From contig JAABSN010000001.1 of the NCBI GenBank assembly GCA_011390385.1, positions 1-64,000 of the forward strand: DNA of 64,000 bases, read 5' to 3'. Positions 18,019 to 29,832 of this stretch are shown here, one piece after another. This DNA comes from Thioalkalivibrio nitratireducens (GTDB taxonomy: Bacteria; Pseudomonadota; Gammaproteobacteria; Ectothiorhodospirales; Ectothiorhodospiraceae). How positions within the stretch are numbered: the first letter of the stretch is position 1; each line of letters opens with the position of its first letter. A model generated the notes under the pieces. That model did no database searches and was not told the origin of the DNA. It saw only the letters and a list, made by a program, of their open reading frames with translations. The position numbers and the translations under genes are program-made.

Positions 18019-18540
18019 TCATGGAGTCCGTGGCGGGTGGGGCCGAGTATGCGCCACCCTGACCAGTAGCGTCCCGGACAGCCAGTCGTGCAGCATCAGG
18101 CGGCGGGGCGTGGCCTGACTCAGGCCGAGTCCCAACACCAGCAAGGCTGTGATGGTCGCCGTCACCCATGTAGCGTGCTGACGTGCGAGGGAGATTGCCA
18201 GCAGAACCAGGAGCCACTGTCCCAGTGCGACGAGGTAACGGATGGTTGCCTGTTTCCCATTGACCAGGCTGCCAGCCTCGTCACGCAATTGGATATTCCA
18301 CGCCTGCATGCCCAGAGTCTGGCCGGTGCGGGTCCAGAACCAGGCGAAGAAGGCCCAGCCAGCCAGCAGATTGACCACAAATTGCAATGGAATCAGGGCG
18401 CGCCCCGTCCACTCGCCCATCAGAACGAAGACAAGGCCCAACGCCATCCAGAGGGCGAGCAGTAGCAGGCCATCGTAGATCATCGCCCCCAGGCGCCTTG
18501 GCAGACCGACCGGGTCCGGAAGGGCAGCGAACCCGGACAC
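18019..18540 (-). CDS. RDD family membrane protein
   Basis: Small multi-helix protein. Start GTG 18540 lies two bases after the moeA stop. The family pattern begins with LPRRLGAMIYDGLLLLALWM (Arg and Asp of the RDD signature), followed by FFAWFWTRTGQTLGMQAWNIQL and a C-terminal RRLMLHDWLSGTLLV (HDW block). There are about four helices. RDD proteins are of mixed or unknown function; some act in ion or osmotic tolerance. Tight spacing makes it the last gene of mobB-moeA-RDD. Confidence 0.82.
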   Translation of the reverse strand: MSGFAALPDPVGLPRRLGAMIYDGLLLLALWMALGLVFVLMGEWTGRALIPLQFVVNLLAGWAFFAWFWTRTGQTLGMQAWNIQLRDEAGSLVNGKQATIRYLVALGQWLLVLLAISLARQHATWVTATITALLVLGLGLSQATPRRLMLHDWLSGTLLVRVAHTRPHPPRTP

Positions 18541-18542
18541 GG

Positions 18543-19769
18543 TCAGAACACCGACTGGAAGGGGATGACCTCGACCTGGTCGCCTGCGGTGGCCCCGTCG
18601 CTCTCCTGCGGAAGAACGATGTAGGCGTTGGCGACGCTCATCGAGCGAAGCTGGTGCGAGCCCTGGCCGCCGGTGGAGCGCACCGTCCATTCCCCATTGC
18701 GCCGTTCGAGGATGCCCCGTTGATAATCCGCACGCCCCGGGTTTTTCCGCAGATCCTCGAGCAGGCGCGCATGCAGGGCCAGTGGCGGCTCCGGGGCGGT
18801 ACCGCAAAGCCGCAGCAGTGCGGGCCGCACGAACAGCGAGAAAGTGGCCATCACCGACACGGGGTTGCCCGGCAGTCCCAAAAACAGTGACTTTCCGAAT
18901 CGGCCGAAAGCCAGCGGGCGCCCGGGCTTCATCGCAACCTTCCAGAAATCGGTCTCGCCTTCGCTTCGAAGCAGCCTGGACACGAAGTCGGCGTCGCCGA
19001 CGGAGACGCCGCCGGTGGTCAGCGTCAGATCGGCGGATTCTCCGGCGTGGGTCAATGCCGCGCGCACGGCATCCTCGGTGTCGGGGATCACACCGAGGTC
19101 GATGAACTGCACCGGGTAGCGGCCGAGCAGGGCGCGCAGCGTGTAGCGATTGCTGTCGTGGATCTGTCCGGGGCCCAGCGGCTGACCGATCGGCACCAGC
19201 TCATCCCCGGTGGTGAAGAAAACCACTTTTGGTCGCCGCACCAGGGTAGCTTCGCCGATGCCCTGGGATGCCAGCAGGCCGATATCAGCCGCGGTAAGGC
19301 GCCGACCAGGTTCGAGGATCACGGTGCCCGCGCGGGTGTCTTCCCCGGGGTTACGGATATGTGCTTCGCCCTGGGGCTCCTTCTCCAGCGTGATCCATCC
19401 GGACTCGACTCGAACGTGCTCCTGCACGACGACGATGTCAGCGCCTTCGGGCACCACTGCGCCGGTAAGGATCCGGATACATTCGCCAGCGGCCAGTTGT
19501 CCGTGCCAGGGGTGACCTGCGGCGGACAAACCGGCCACGCGCAGCCTGGTTCCCGCACTCGCGTCTGCGGAGTTCAGCGCATATCCATCCATCGCTGAAT
19601 TGCGTGACGAGGGGACATCGATGCGAGCGGTTACCGGCTCGGCCAGTATTCGGTCCAGGGCCTCGGTGATCGCCAGCCTGTCGCTCCCTTCCACGGGCAC
19701 GCAGGCGCCGAGTATGCGTTCGAGCGCCTGCTCGACCGTCAGCATGGCAGGATCGGTTTCATCCATCAT
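18543..19769 (-). CDS. moeA: Molybdopterin molybdenumtransferase MoeA
   Basis: Inserts molybdate into adenylylated molybdopterin. Family blocks: SRNSAMDGYAL, GTVILEPGRRLTAADIGLLASQG, VVFFTTGDELVPIGQPLGPGQIHDSN, LTTGGVSVGDADFV and FLGLPGNPVSVMATF. Length (408 aa) is normal. ATG 19769 is chosen because GAGGA lies just upstream; a TTG at 19787 overlapping the mobB stop is possible. It is grouped with mobB, so the unit serves the final steps of molybdenum cofactor synthesis. mobA is not present here. Confidence 0.93.
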   Translation of the reverse strand: MMDETDPAMLTVEQALERILGACVPVEGSDRLAITEALDRILAEPVTARIDVPSSRNSAMDGYALNSADASAGTRLRVAGLSAAGHPWHGQLAAGECIRILTGAVVPEGADIVVVQEHVRVESGWITLEKEPQGEAHIRNPGEDTRAGTVILEPGRRLTAADIGLLASQGIGEATLVRRPKVVFFTTGDELVPIGQPLGPGQIHDSNRYTLRALLGRYPVQFIDLGVIPDTEDAVRAALTHAGESADLTLTTGGVSVGDADFVSRLLRSEGETDFWKVAMKPGRPLAFGRFGKSLFLGLPGNPVSVMATFSLFVRPALLRLCGTAPEPPLALHARLLEDLRKNPGRADYQRGILERRNGEWTVRSTGGQGSHQLRSMSVANAYIVLPQESDGATAGDQVEVIPFQSVF

Positions 19770-19783
19770 GGTGTCCTCGGGTT

Positions 19784-20347
19784 TCAAGGCCTGGGTTTCG
19801 CCTTCAACCCGGGAAGGCCGAAACGCTCACCAATGAAGGAGGCGATGACGCGCACTTCGTCCAGCGGTAGCGTCGCGATGCCATCAGGAACCGATCCGGG
19901 GTCATCGGTGGCCACGGCAATGATGTGGGGATCGTCGACGCACAAAAGGGGTTTGCCCAGCGCTGGGCGGTGAATCTCGATCTTGGGTATCGATTCACCC
20001 TTGAAACCTTCGACGAGAATCAGATCCATGCGGCGAGGGTCCAGCATCGGGATCAGATCGTCGAGGACCGGCTTGCTTTCCTGATCCTCGGGATTCTCCA
20101 CCATCAGCGCCAGCCGCCGGCTTGAAGCCACGAGCACCTGGCCTGCTCCGGCCTTCCGCAATTCGTAGCTGTCCTTGCCCGGCTGATCGACGTCGAAATT
20201 GTGATGCGCGTGCTTGATCAACGCGACGCGCAGTCCACTGTCGCGAAGGATGGGAAGCAGCCGTGTCAGCAGCGTGGTCTTGCCGGCCCCGCTCCACGCT
20301 GCGAAACCGAGCAAGGGGGTCGACCGCGAGGTCATGCTGTCGCTCAT
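19784..20347 (-). CDS. mobB: Molybdopterin-guanine dinucleotide biosynthesis protein MobB
   Basis: P-loop GTP-binding accessory protein for making the MGD form of the cofactor. The Walker A is in AAWSGAGKTTLLTRLLPIL, then LIKHAHHNFDVDQPGKDSYELRKAGA and LILVEGFKGESIPKIEIHR, all typical of MobB. Start ATG 20347 (MSDSMTSRS) is chosen; an upstream in-frame extension has no family sequence. It lies directly upstream of moeA on the same strand. Confidence 0.92.
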   Translation of the reverse strand: MSDSMTSRSTPLLGFAAWSGAGKTTLLTRLLPILRDSGLRVALIKHAHHNFDVDQPGKDSYELRKAGAGQVLVASSRRLALMVENPEDQESKPVLDDLIPMLDPRRMDLILVEGFKGESIPKIEIHRPALGKPLLCVDDPHIIAVATDDPGSVPDGIATLPLDEVRVIASFIGERFGLPGLKAKPRP

Positions 20348-20653
20348 GTGATGATCTGCCTCACTGGCCACGAAGGGATTGCTCACCGATGCCGCGAGGA
20401 TACCGAAGGTGGAAAGGAATGGCACCTGCATGCAGCCATGGAGATTGAAACCACGGCAGGTCCTCGTTGTCCACCCTGGTACGAAAGCAAGGCGGCGATC
20501 GGTTACTCTGGGCTCGTGGTTTTCGAAGGACCGGGGGATTCGCATTGGCCGCAATTGCCAGTGTTCGCCGGCAGCCGTCTGGATGGCTCGGAGCCTCGAT
20601 CGCTGACATCATTGCGGTATCGCTGCGAGAGCCCCCAAGGTTAGGACAACACA
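20348..20653. other. Divergent intergenic region, mobB / nfeD
   Basis: About 300 bases between two divergently oriented genes. I see no reading frame with a family signature and no clear hairpin. Promoters for both directions must lie here, but none stands out by eye. Confidence 0.4.
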
Positions 20654-22153
20654 ATGCGCCTGTACTCGATGAAATCGATGTTCCGATTGGTCTTCTGGGC
20701 CTCGCTGATTCTGGGCGCCGCAGGCTGGCTGGTCGCAGCATCGGGCGATGAAGAGCGCAAGCAGGCCCTGCTGCTGACCGTTTCCGACGCCATCGGTCCC
20801 GCGACGGGTGACTACATCATTCGCGGCATCGAGCGCGCTGGGCGCGATGAGGCCGAGCTCCTGGTGCTCAACCTCGATACGCCGGGTGGCCTCGATTCGT
20901 CGATGCGGGACATCGTGAAGGCAATGCTGGCTTCGGAGGTTCCGGTGGTGACGTATGTCCACCCGGCCGGCGGACGCGCTGCGAGCGCCGGCACCTACAT
21001 GCTCTACGGCTCGCACGTGGCGGCCATGACACCGGCGACCAATATCGGCTCGGCCACACCGGTACAGATGGGTGGCGGTTTTCCCGGTCTGGACGACGGT
21101 GACAGCCGGCCGTCCCGCAGTGATGACGGAAACGGCCGTGATGCGGAGCAAGACGAGTCGGCTGAGGACGCCAACGGTGACGACGGCGCAACGGCAGAAG
21201 CTGCGGATGGCGAAGACAGAACGGATGAGACCCGCCGTGGTGAAACCGCGATGGAGCGCAAGGTTCTCGAGGATGCGGTTTCCTACATCCGCGGGCTGGC
21301 CGAGCGCTTCGATCGCAATGCCGACTGGGCCGAGGAGGCGGTGCGCGAAGGCTCCAATATCGGCGCCCGCGAGGCCCTGGAGCTCAACGTGGTCGAGTTC
21401 GTGGCCGAGAACCTCGAGGATCTGCTCGAGCAGTTGGACGGACACAGTGTGCGCATGGCCTGGGGCGAAGAGGTTCTGGACACAGTCAACATCGAGGTGG
21501 TTCGGGTCGACCCTGACTGGCGGACCAATCTGCTGGCGGTGATCACCAGCCCCAACATCGCTTATATCCTGATGCTGATCGGTATCTACGGCATCATTTT
21601 CGAACTCTCCAATCCCGGAGCGATCTACCCTGGAGTCATCGGTGCGATCTCGCTGGTGCTGGCCTTTTACGCACTGCAGGTGATGCCGGTGAACTATGCT
21701 GGTCTGGCCCTGATCCTTCTGGGGCTGATCTTCATGGTCGCGGAAGCTTTCCTTCCCAGTTTCGGGATACTGGGCATCGGTGGCATGATCTCCTTCATCA
21801 CGGGCTCAATCATTCTTTGGGACGATCCGGATTTGAACATTTCCCTTCCTCTGGTTTTCGGTACCGCTATCGTCGTGGGCGTGTTCTCGATCTGGGTGCT
21901 CGGGCGCCTGATCCGGCTGCGCAAGGTCAAGCCGACGATCGGGCGCGAGGAGATGATCGGCATGATCGGTGAGGCGCGTGAGGATATCGATCGCAGCGGG
22001 CGCGTTTACGTGCACAGCGAGCTGTGGACAGCCGACACCACCCAACCGGTGTCGGAAGGCCAGAAGGTTCGGGTCGTTGCCATGGAGGGGCTGCGTCTCC
22101 GGGTCGAGCCCGTGTCGGACGACGCTGACGCAACGGACGCACCACGCTCCTGA
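20654..22153 (+). CDS. NfeD-family membrane-bound ClpP-class serine protease
   Basis: Long-form NfeD (499 aa). After a signal/anchor ([19 protein letters not shown]) comes a ClpP-like domain with [18 protein letters not shown], catalytic Ser in [12 protein letters not shown], and likely catalytic Lys in [17 protein letters not shown]. Four or five helices follow ([21 protein letters not shown] on), then a C-terminal OB-fold NfeDC domain ending in [15 protein letters not shown]. Between the Ser and Lys sits an acidic low-complexity insert, roughly residues 150-196. It pairs with the slipin gene 65 bases downstream. In characterised archaeal pairs the protease cleaves the stomatin C-terminus; a membrane quality role is inferred. 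Confidence 0.9.
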   Translation: MRLYSMKSMFRLVFWASLILGAAGWLVAASGDEERKQALLLTVSDAIGPATGDYIIRGIERAGRDEAELLVLNLDTPGGLDSSMRDIVKAMLASEVPVVTYVHPAGGRAASAGTYMLYGSHVAAMTPATNIGSATPVQMGGGFPGLDDGDSRPSRSDDGNGRDAEQDESAEDANGDDGATAEAADGEDRTDETRRGETAMERKVLEDAVSYIRGLAERFDRNADWAEEAVREGSNIGAREALELNVVEFVAENLEDLLEQLDGHSVRMAWGEEVLDTVNIEVVRVDPDWRTNLLAVITSPNIAYILMLIGIYGIIFELSNPGAIYPGVIGAISLVLAFYALQVMPVNYAGLALILLGLIFMVAEAFLPSFGILGIGGMISFITGSIILWDDPDLNISLPLVFGTAIVVGVFSIWVLGRLIRLRKVKPTIGREEMIGMIGEAREDIDRSGRVYVHSELWTADTTQPVSEGQKVRVVAMEGLRLRVEPVSDDADATDAPRS

Positions 22154-22218
22154 ATTCTCGTTCCAGCCGTTCGCTGCAGCAAACGGCTTCCGACAACCCA
22201 AGTGAAGGAGAAATCGTA

Positions 22219-23010
22219 ATGACCGGAGCGTATCTTTTCCCGTTAGTGGTGGTCGTCGCGCTGATCGCGATGTCCATCAAGGTATTGCGCGAATACGAGC
22301 GCGGCGTGGTCTTTTTCCTGGGGCGTTTCCAGGCGGTGAAGGGTCCCGGACTGATCATCATCATCCCGGGCATCCAGCAGATGGTGAAGGTGGACCTGCG
22401 TATCATCACGCTCGACGTGCCCAGCCAGGACGTGATCTCCCAGGACAACGTGACGGTGCGCGTGAACGCAGTGCTGTATTTCCGCGTGGTCGATTCGGCG
22501 AAGTCGGTGATTCAGGTCGAGGACTACTTTGCAGCGACGAGTCAGTTGGCTCAGACGACACTCCGTTCGGTGCTCGGCAAACACGATCTGGACGAAATGC
22601 TTTCCGAACGTGACAAGCTGAACGCAGACATCCAGGAGATCCTGGATTCCCAGACCGATACCTGGGGCATCAAGGTCACCAATGTCGAGATCAAGCACGT
22701 GGACCTGAACGAGTCGATGATCCGCGCGATCGCCCGCCAGGCCGAGGCCGAGCGCGAGCGGCGTGCGAAGGTCATTCACGCCGAAGGTGAACTGCAGGCG
22801 GCGGAGAAGCTGTCGCAGGCGGCTGAGATCATCAGCAAGAACCCGGCGGCTCTGCAGTTGCGTTACCTGCAGACCATGGCGGACATGTCGAACAGCAGCC
22901 AGGCCAATACCATCTTCTTCCCGTTGCCCCTGGAACTGACCAAGGTCTTCGACGCGATTGCCGCCAAGTTTGGTGCCCACGGTACCGCGGCCGGTGACAA
23001 GACCGACTGA
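22219..23010 (+). CDS. Slipin / stomatin-like SPFH (band 7) protein
   Basis: N-terminal membrane hairpin ([17 protein letters not shown]), then the band 7 core: [48 protein letters not shown] and [18 protein letters not shown] charged coiled-coil segment follows ([19 protein letters not shown]), and then the [11 protein letters not shown] tail that NfeD proteases recognise in characterised homologues. The start at ATG 22219 has AAGGAG upstream. The nfeD-slipin pairing is conserved in many bacteria. Confidence 0.93.
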   Translation: MTGAYLFPLVVVVALIAMSIKVLREYERGVVFFLGRFQAVKGPGLIIIIPGIQQMVKVDLRIITLDVPSQDVISQDNVTVRVNAVLYFRVVDSAKSVIQVEDYFAATSQLAQTTLRSVLGKHDLDEMLSERDKLNADIQEILDSQTDTWGIKVTNVEIKHVDLNESMIRAIARQAEAERERRAKVIHAEGELQAAEKLSQAAEIISKNPAALQLRYLQTMADMSNSSQANTIFFPLPLELTKVFDAIAAKFGAHGTAAGDKTD

Positions 23011-23935
23011 GATCACTGCGGGGGAGCAGGGATCCGGGTTCCAGCACCCGGATCCCTTGCTCGACCGGTTTCTGGACGAACTCTGGGCAGTTGATGGGCT
23101 GGCGCGCCTGACCCTCGAAGCCTATCGGCGCGACCTGCATGCTCTCTCTGTCTGGCTTGCGGATCGTGGATCGACCCTGGTCGACGCCAGCCGCGCGGAC
23201 CTGCTCGCCTTTCTGGGTGAACGGATGCAGGCTGGTTTCCGCCCCAAATCCGTCGCTCGCTGGCTGTCCAGCCAGCGGCGCTTCTACCGATTCCTCGTTG
23301 TCGCCGGCATGCGTCGGGATGATCCCACCGCGCGTATCGATGCCCCCCGAATCGGTCGACCGCTGCCCGGTAGTCTTTCGGAGGCGCAGGTGGAGGCATT
23401 GCTCGCTGCGCCGGATCCGGATACCCCGATCGGCCTGCGTGATCGGTCAATGCTGGAACTCCTGTATGCCACCGGTCTGCGCGTTTCCGAACTGGTGACC
23501 CTGCAGCAGTCTCAGGTCAATGCCCGCCAGGGGGTGCTGCGGGTGACTGGCAAGGGCTCACGCGAACGTCTGGTTCCCTTGGGAGAAGAAGCAGGGGACT
23601 GGCTTCGGACATATCTGGACGAGGCCCGGCCGGCACTGATGCGCGGACATCCGCCGGCCGAGGCCGTGTTTGTGACCCGCCGCGGGACGGGTATGACCCG
23701 GCAGGCTTTCTGGTACCGCGTCAAGCAGTACGCCGCGATGGCTGGCATCGCATTGACCTTGTCGCCGCATACCCTGCGCCATGCTTTTGCGACCCACCTG
23801 CTCGATCATGGCGCCGACCTGCGCGTGGTCCAGATGCTGTTGGGCCATAGCAGCCTTTCCACCACGCAGATCTATACCCATGTGGCACGGGCGCGATTGC
23901 AGGCCCTGCACGCGCAGCATCACCCCCGTGGGTAG
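22994..23935 (+). CDS. xerD: Site-specific tyrosine recombinase XerD
   Basis: Acts with XerC at dif to resolve chromosome dimers. It has an N-terminal core-binding domain ([27 protein letters not shown] in part) and a catalytic domain with Arg in [14 protein letters not shown], Lys in [30 protein letters not shown] in part (His-x-x-Arg), [15 protein letters not shown] and the Tyr nucleophile in IYTHV. Start GTG 22994 overlaps the slipin end by 17 bases; other starts between 22958 and 23010 are possible. It is followed by dsbC, the order found in E. coli. Confidence 0.93.
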   Translation: MTRPTEITAGEQGSGFQHPDPLLDRFLDELWAVDGLARLTLEAYRRDLHALSVWLADRGSTLVDASRADLLAFLGERMQAGFRPKSVARWLSSQRRFYRFLVVAGMRRDDPTARIDAPRIGRPLPGSLSEAQVEALLAAPDPDTPIGLRDRSMLELLYATGLRVSELVTLQQSQVNARQGVLRVTGKGSRERLVPLGEEAGDWLRTYLDEARPALMRGHPPAEAVFVTRRGTGMTRQAFWYRVKQYAAMAGIALTLSPHTLRHAFATHLLDHGADLRVVQMLLGHSSLSTTQIYTHVARARLQALHAQHHPRG

Positions 23936-24110
23936 CCGCGGCGACCAGCCGTCGCCTTTGTTGCGAGCGTGCGGGATGTGTTCTGCGTAGGGGTCGCATG
24001 GGGGTCTTCTCTTCCACCTGGGTCGGCGTGCGGCAGACCCGGTTTTCCCGAGACTGCGCGGTGATACACTCGCGCGGTTGAATTTTCTGACGAAAAAGGC
24101 GGTAACACTG

Positions 24111-24809
24111 ATGACACGAACCTTTGTGACAACCTTGCTGGCCCTGCTGGTCATGTCTCCTGCAGGCGCCAACGAAACGATCGAACAGCGGATGGCCGAA
24201 ATCATCCCCGACATCACCCCGGATTCGATACGGCCCTCGGGTCTGGCCAATCTCTACGAAGTCCGCTATGGCACTGATATCTTTTATGTTTCCGAGGATG
24301 GAAGGTTCCTCCTGCAAGGAAACCTGATCGATCTGGAGTCGCGCGAGAATCTGACGGAACGAACCAAGCGCGGGGTGCGCGCGGAAATCTTTGCGGCGAT
24401 TCCCGATTCCGAGCTGACCGTCTATGCACCGGAAGGCGAGACACGCTACACGCTGAACGTCTTCACGGATCCGAATTGTCCGTATTGCCGGCAGTTTCAT
24501 CAGGATCTGGACAAGTACCTTGAAGCCGGCGTCAAGGTCCGGTACTTCATGTACCCGGTTCTCGGACGCAATTCCCCGGAGATCATGCGTGACATCTGGT
24601 GCGCCGACAGCCGAACCGATGCGATGGACCGCGCGAAATCCGATCGTGCCGTTGCCTCCAATGACTGTCCGACGCCGGTGGATGAGCATCTCGCACTGGG
24701 CCGGGAACTGGGAATCACCGGTACGCCGGCGAGTATCACCGGTAACGGGCAACTCATCTCGGGCTTTCGGCCGATGGTCGACACAATGGTGATTCTGCAA
24801 TCCGAGTAA
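24111..24809 (+). CDS. dsbC: Thiol:disulfide interchange protein DsbC
   Basis: Periplasmic disulfide isomerase. ATG 24111 gives a clear signal peptide (MTRTFVTTLLALLVMSPAGA). An N-terminal dimerisation domain follows (YEVRYGTDIFYVSEDGRFLLQGNL in part), then a thioredoxin fold with the active site DPNCPYCRQFH and cis-Pro in GTPASI. A second Cys pair (WCADS, NDCPTP) is present, as in E. coli DsbC. A TTG at 24078 could add 11 residues. It lies immediately downstream of xerD. Confidence 0.93.
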   Translation: MTRTFVTTLLALLVMSPAGANETIEQRMAEIIPDITPDSIRPSGLANLYEVRYGTDIFYVSEDGRFLLQGNLIDLESRENLTERTKRGVRAEIFAAIPDSELTVYAPEGETRYTLNVFTDPNCPYCRQFHQDLDKYLEAGVKVRYFMYPVLGRNSPEIMRDIWCADSRTDAMDRAKSDRAVASNDCPTPVDEHLALGRELGITGTPASITGNGQLISGFRPMVDTMVILQSE

Positions 24810-24845
24810 ACCGCCGCCAGCGGCGCCGCACTGCCCGTCCCTGAT

Positions 24846-24873
24846 CACCCTCTCCCGCTTGCGGGAGAGGGTG
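24846..24873. terminator. Perfect 13-bp-arm hairpin after dsbC
   Basis: CACCCTCTCCCGC and GCGGGAGAGGGTG face each other across TT. There is no following T tract, so it could be a bidirectional transcript-end hairpin or one copy of the CCCTCTCCC-type repeat common in proteobacterial spacers. It lies 37 bases after the dsbC stop. Confidence 0.55.
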
Positions 24874-24998
24874 GGGCATAAGGCTGATTCCCGTCTGCCG
24901 TCCCGGTTTCTGCACGGATCCGAACGTGTCGGCCGCAAGTCCCCGCTGCCGCGCCAGCTTGAGATGGTCCAGGACCTCATTCACCTGGTGAGGAAATC

Positions 24999-25538
24999 AT
25001 GAAATTCAGAGCGGGATACAAGGGGCGGGAAGCGGAGCTCATCGACCTTTTCGCTGTGACCTTCGCGGCGTCCGAGGGCGAGCAGGAAGGCGCGCTGATC
25101 GGGCAGCTCGTGCGCAGGCTGCTGGGCGGCACGGCGGGCAGGGATCTGTTCGTCTTCACGGCCGAGGACGACGGCACGATCGTCGGCGGTATCGCCTTCT
25201 CGCGACTGCGCTACGATCAGGATGAGCGGATCGTATTCCTTCTCGCCCCTGTCGCTGTGGCGCCCGATCAGCAAGGGAAGGGTATCGGGCAGAAGCTGCT
25301 GTCCCATGGCCTGGCTGCTCTGCGCAGCGCCGGCATCGACGTCGCCATGACCTATGGCGATCCGGGGTTCTATGCCAAGGTCGGTTTCATGCCGATCAGC
25401 GAAGCGGATACCCCAGCGCCCTTCGTGCTCAACCGCCCCGAAGGCTGGCTGGCACAGGCGTTGACGGAACACGCACTCACGCCGCTGAAAGGACCGTCCC
25501 GCTGTGTCGAAGCGCTGAATGACCCCGTCTTCTGGTAG
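24999..25538 (+). CDS. GNAT-family N-acetyltransferase
   Basis: Acetyl-CoA-dependent acyltransferase of the YhbS-like type. The acetyl-CoA loop is in LAPVAVAPDQQGKGIGQKLLSHGL (Q/RxxGxG/A block), followed by VAMTYGDPGFYAKVGFMP, the usual beta-bulge and FYxKxGF signature. At 179 aa it is a single domain. Substrate unknown. It stands alone, convergent with the thioredoxin-TPR gene. Confidence 0.85.
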   Translation: MKFRAGYKGREAELIDLFAVTFAASEGEQEGALIGQLVRRLLGGTAGRDLFVFTAEDDGTIVGGIAFSRLRYDQDERIVFLLAPVAVAPDQQGKGIGQKLLSHGLAALRSAGIDVAMTYGDPGFYAKVGFMPISEADTPAPFVLNRPEGWLAQALTEHALTPLKGPSRCVEALNDPVFW

Positions 25539-25612
25539 GGTTCATCGCCGCGGAGCATCACCACGCGGCAAGTTCCGCCGTGTCAGCCTGCGGGTATGCG
25601 AGTCAGCGGCAA

Positions 25613-28564
<2,952 letters not shown>

Positions 28565-28707
28565 GTACCCCCTGCAGGTTCTGGGTGGCACAGCATCCGC
28601 CCAAGCGATTCCCTCGCCCCGGCCGCGGAACGCCGTGAATACATCCCTGTCGGCGTGACGGCGGCATCCCTGCTGCCGACACCCGCGACCGGGACCAGGG
28701 AATCGCT

Positions 28708-29832
28708 TTATTCCCCGACGCGTCTGGAAGCGCCAGTAAGTCTCTGCAGGGCCCAGGCCACGTGCTCGCGGACCAGCGCAGACGGATGGTCAACGCGTCG
28801 GCCCAACGCCGCGAGGGCTTCGGGGCCTGACCGGCCGTTGCCCAACGCCACCGCGATGTTGCGCAGCCAGCGCACGTGGCCGATGCGGCGGATCGCCATT
28901 CCGGCGGTCCGGTCGAGGAAGCTGGGCTCGTCCCAGTCGAACAGTTCGATCAGCGATGCCGTATCCAATCCATGACGCGTCAAGAAATCCGGTTCCACGC
29001 TGACCTCGGCGAAGCGGTTCCACGGACAGACCAGCTGACAGTCGTCACAGCCGTAGATGCGGTTACCCATCAGCGGCCGCAGGGGTTCCGGAATCGCACC
29101 CTGGTGCTCGATGGTCAGGTAGGAGATGCAGCGCCGCGCATCGAGGTCGTAGGGACCGCGGAAGGCTTGCGTGGGACAGATGTCCAGACAGGCGGTACAG
29201 CGGCCGCAGTGACCCTCGACCGGTTCATCCAACGGCAGCGGCAGATCGGTGAACAGTTCGCCCAGAAAGAACCAGGATCCCGCCTCGCGGGCGAGCAGGT
29301 TGGTGTGCTTGCCGATCCAGCCCAGCCCCGCCTGTTCGGCCAGCCCCTTCTCCAGGATTGGTGCGCTGTCGGTGAAAGCCCGGTAGCCGAAGGGACCGAT
29401 CTCGGCCTCGATCCGAGTGGCCAGCTGCTGGATGCGCCGGCGCAGCAGCTTGTGGTAATCGCGGCCAAGCGCGTAGCGCGAGACATAGGCGCGAGCCGGG
29501 TCGGACAGGTTCCGCCAGGGGTCGGCCGCGTCCGGGGGCAGGTAATCCATGCGCACGCTGATGATCCGTTGCACCCCCGGAACCAGCAGCGATGGATCGC
29601 GGCGCAGAGGAGCGCGATCGCGCATCCACTGCATGTCACCTTGAGAACCTTTGTTCAGCCAACGCTCGAGGTGATCCGCGTGCGCGCCGACATCGGCACG
29701 GCTGATGCCAACCGCCTGGAAGCCGAGTTCACCCGCCCAATCGCGGATGCGGCCGGCGAGTGCGCGGTATTGGCTTTGCGAAATGGATTGCGGCACGATT
29801 CCGGTTATTTCCCTAGGCAGTGTCTCCAGCAT
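28708..29832 (-). CDS. queG: Epoxyqueuosine reductase QueG
   Basis: Cobalamin and iron-sulfur enzyme for the last step of queuosine formation in tRNA. Two ferredoxin-type motifs are seen, CGRCTACLDICP and CDDCQLVCPWN, preceded by the family block ILEKGLAEQAGLGWIGKHTN and followed by a HEAT-like tail (RRIGHVRWLRNIAVALGN). At 374 aa it is complete. Its ATG and the ATG of nnr on the other strand share the bases CATG at 29830-29833. Confidence 0.95.
   Translation of the reverse strand: MLETLPREITGIVPQSISQSQYRALAGRIRDWAGELGFQAVGISRADVGAHADHLERWLNKGSQGDMQWMRDRAPLRRDPSLLVPGVQRIISVRMDYLPPDAADPWRNLSDPARAYVSRYALGRDYHKLLRRRIQQLATRIEAEIGPFGYRAFTDSAPILEKGLAEQAGLGWIGKHTNLLAREAGSWFFLGELFTDLPLPLDEPVEGHCGRCTACLDICPTQAFRGPYDLDARRCISYLTIEHQGAIPEPLRPLMGNRIYGCDDCQLVCPWNRFAEVSVEPDFLTRHGLDTASLIELFDWDEPSFLDRTAGMAIRRIGHVRWLRNIAVALGNGRSGPEALAALGRRVDHPSALVREHVAWALQRLTGASRRVGE

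Noticed and set aside
24846..24873. Origin, dif site or attachment site next to xerD-dsbC
   Set aside because: The palindrome is GC-rich with a 2-base loop and lacks the AT-rich 28-base dif layout. It fits a terminator or spacer repeat better.
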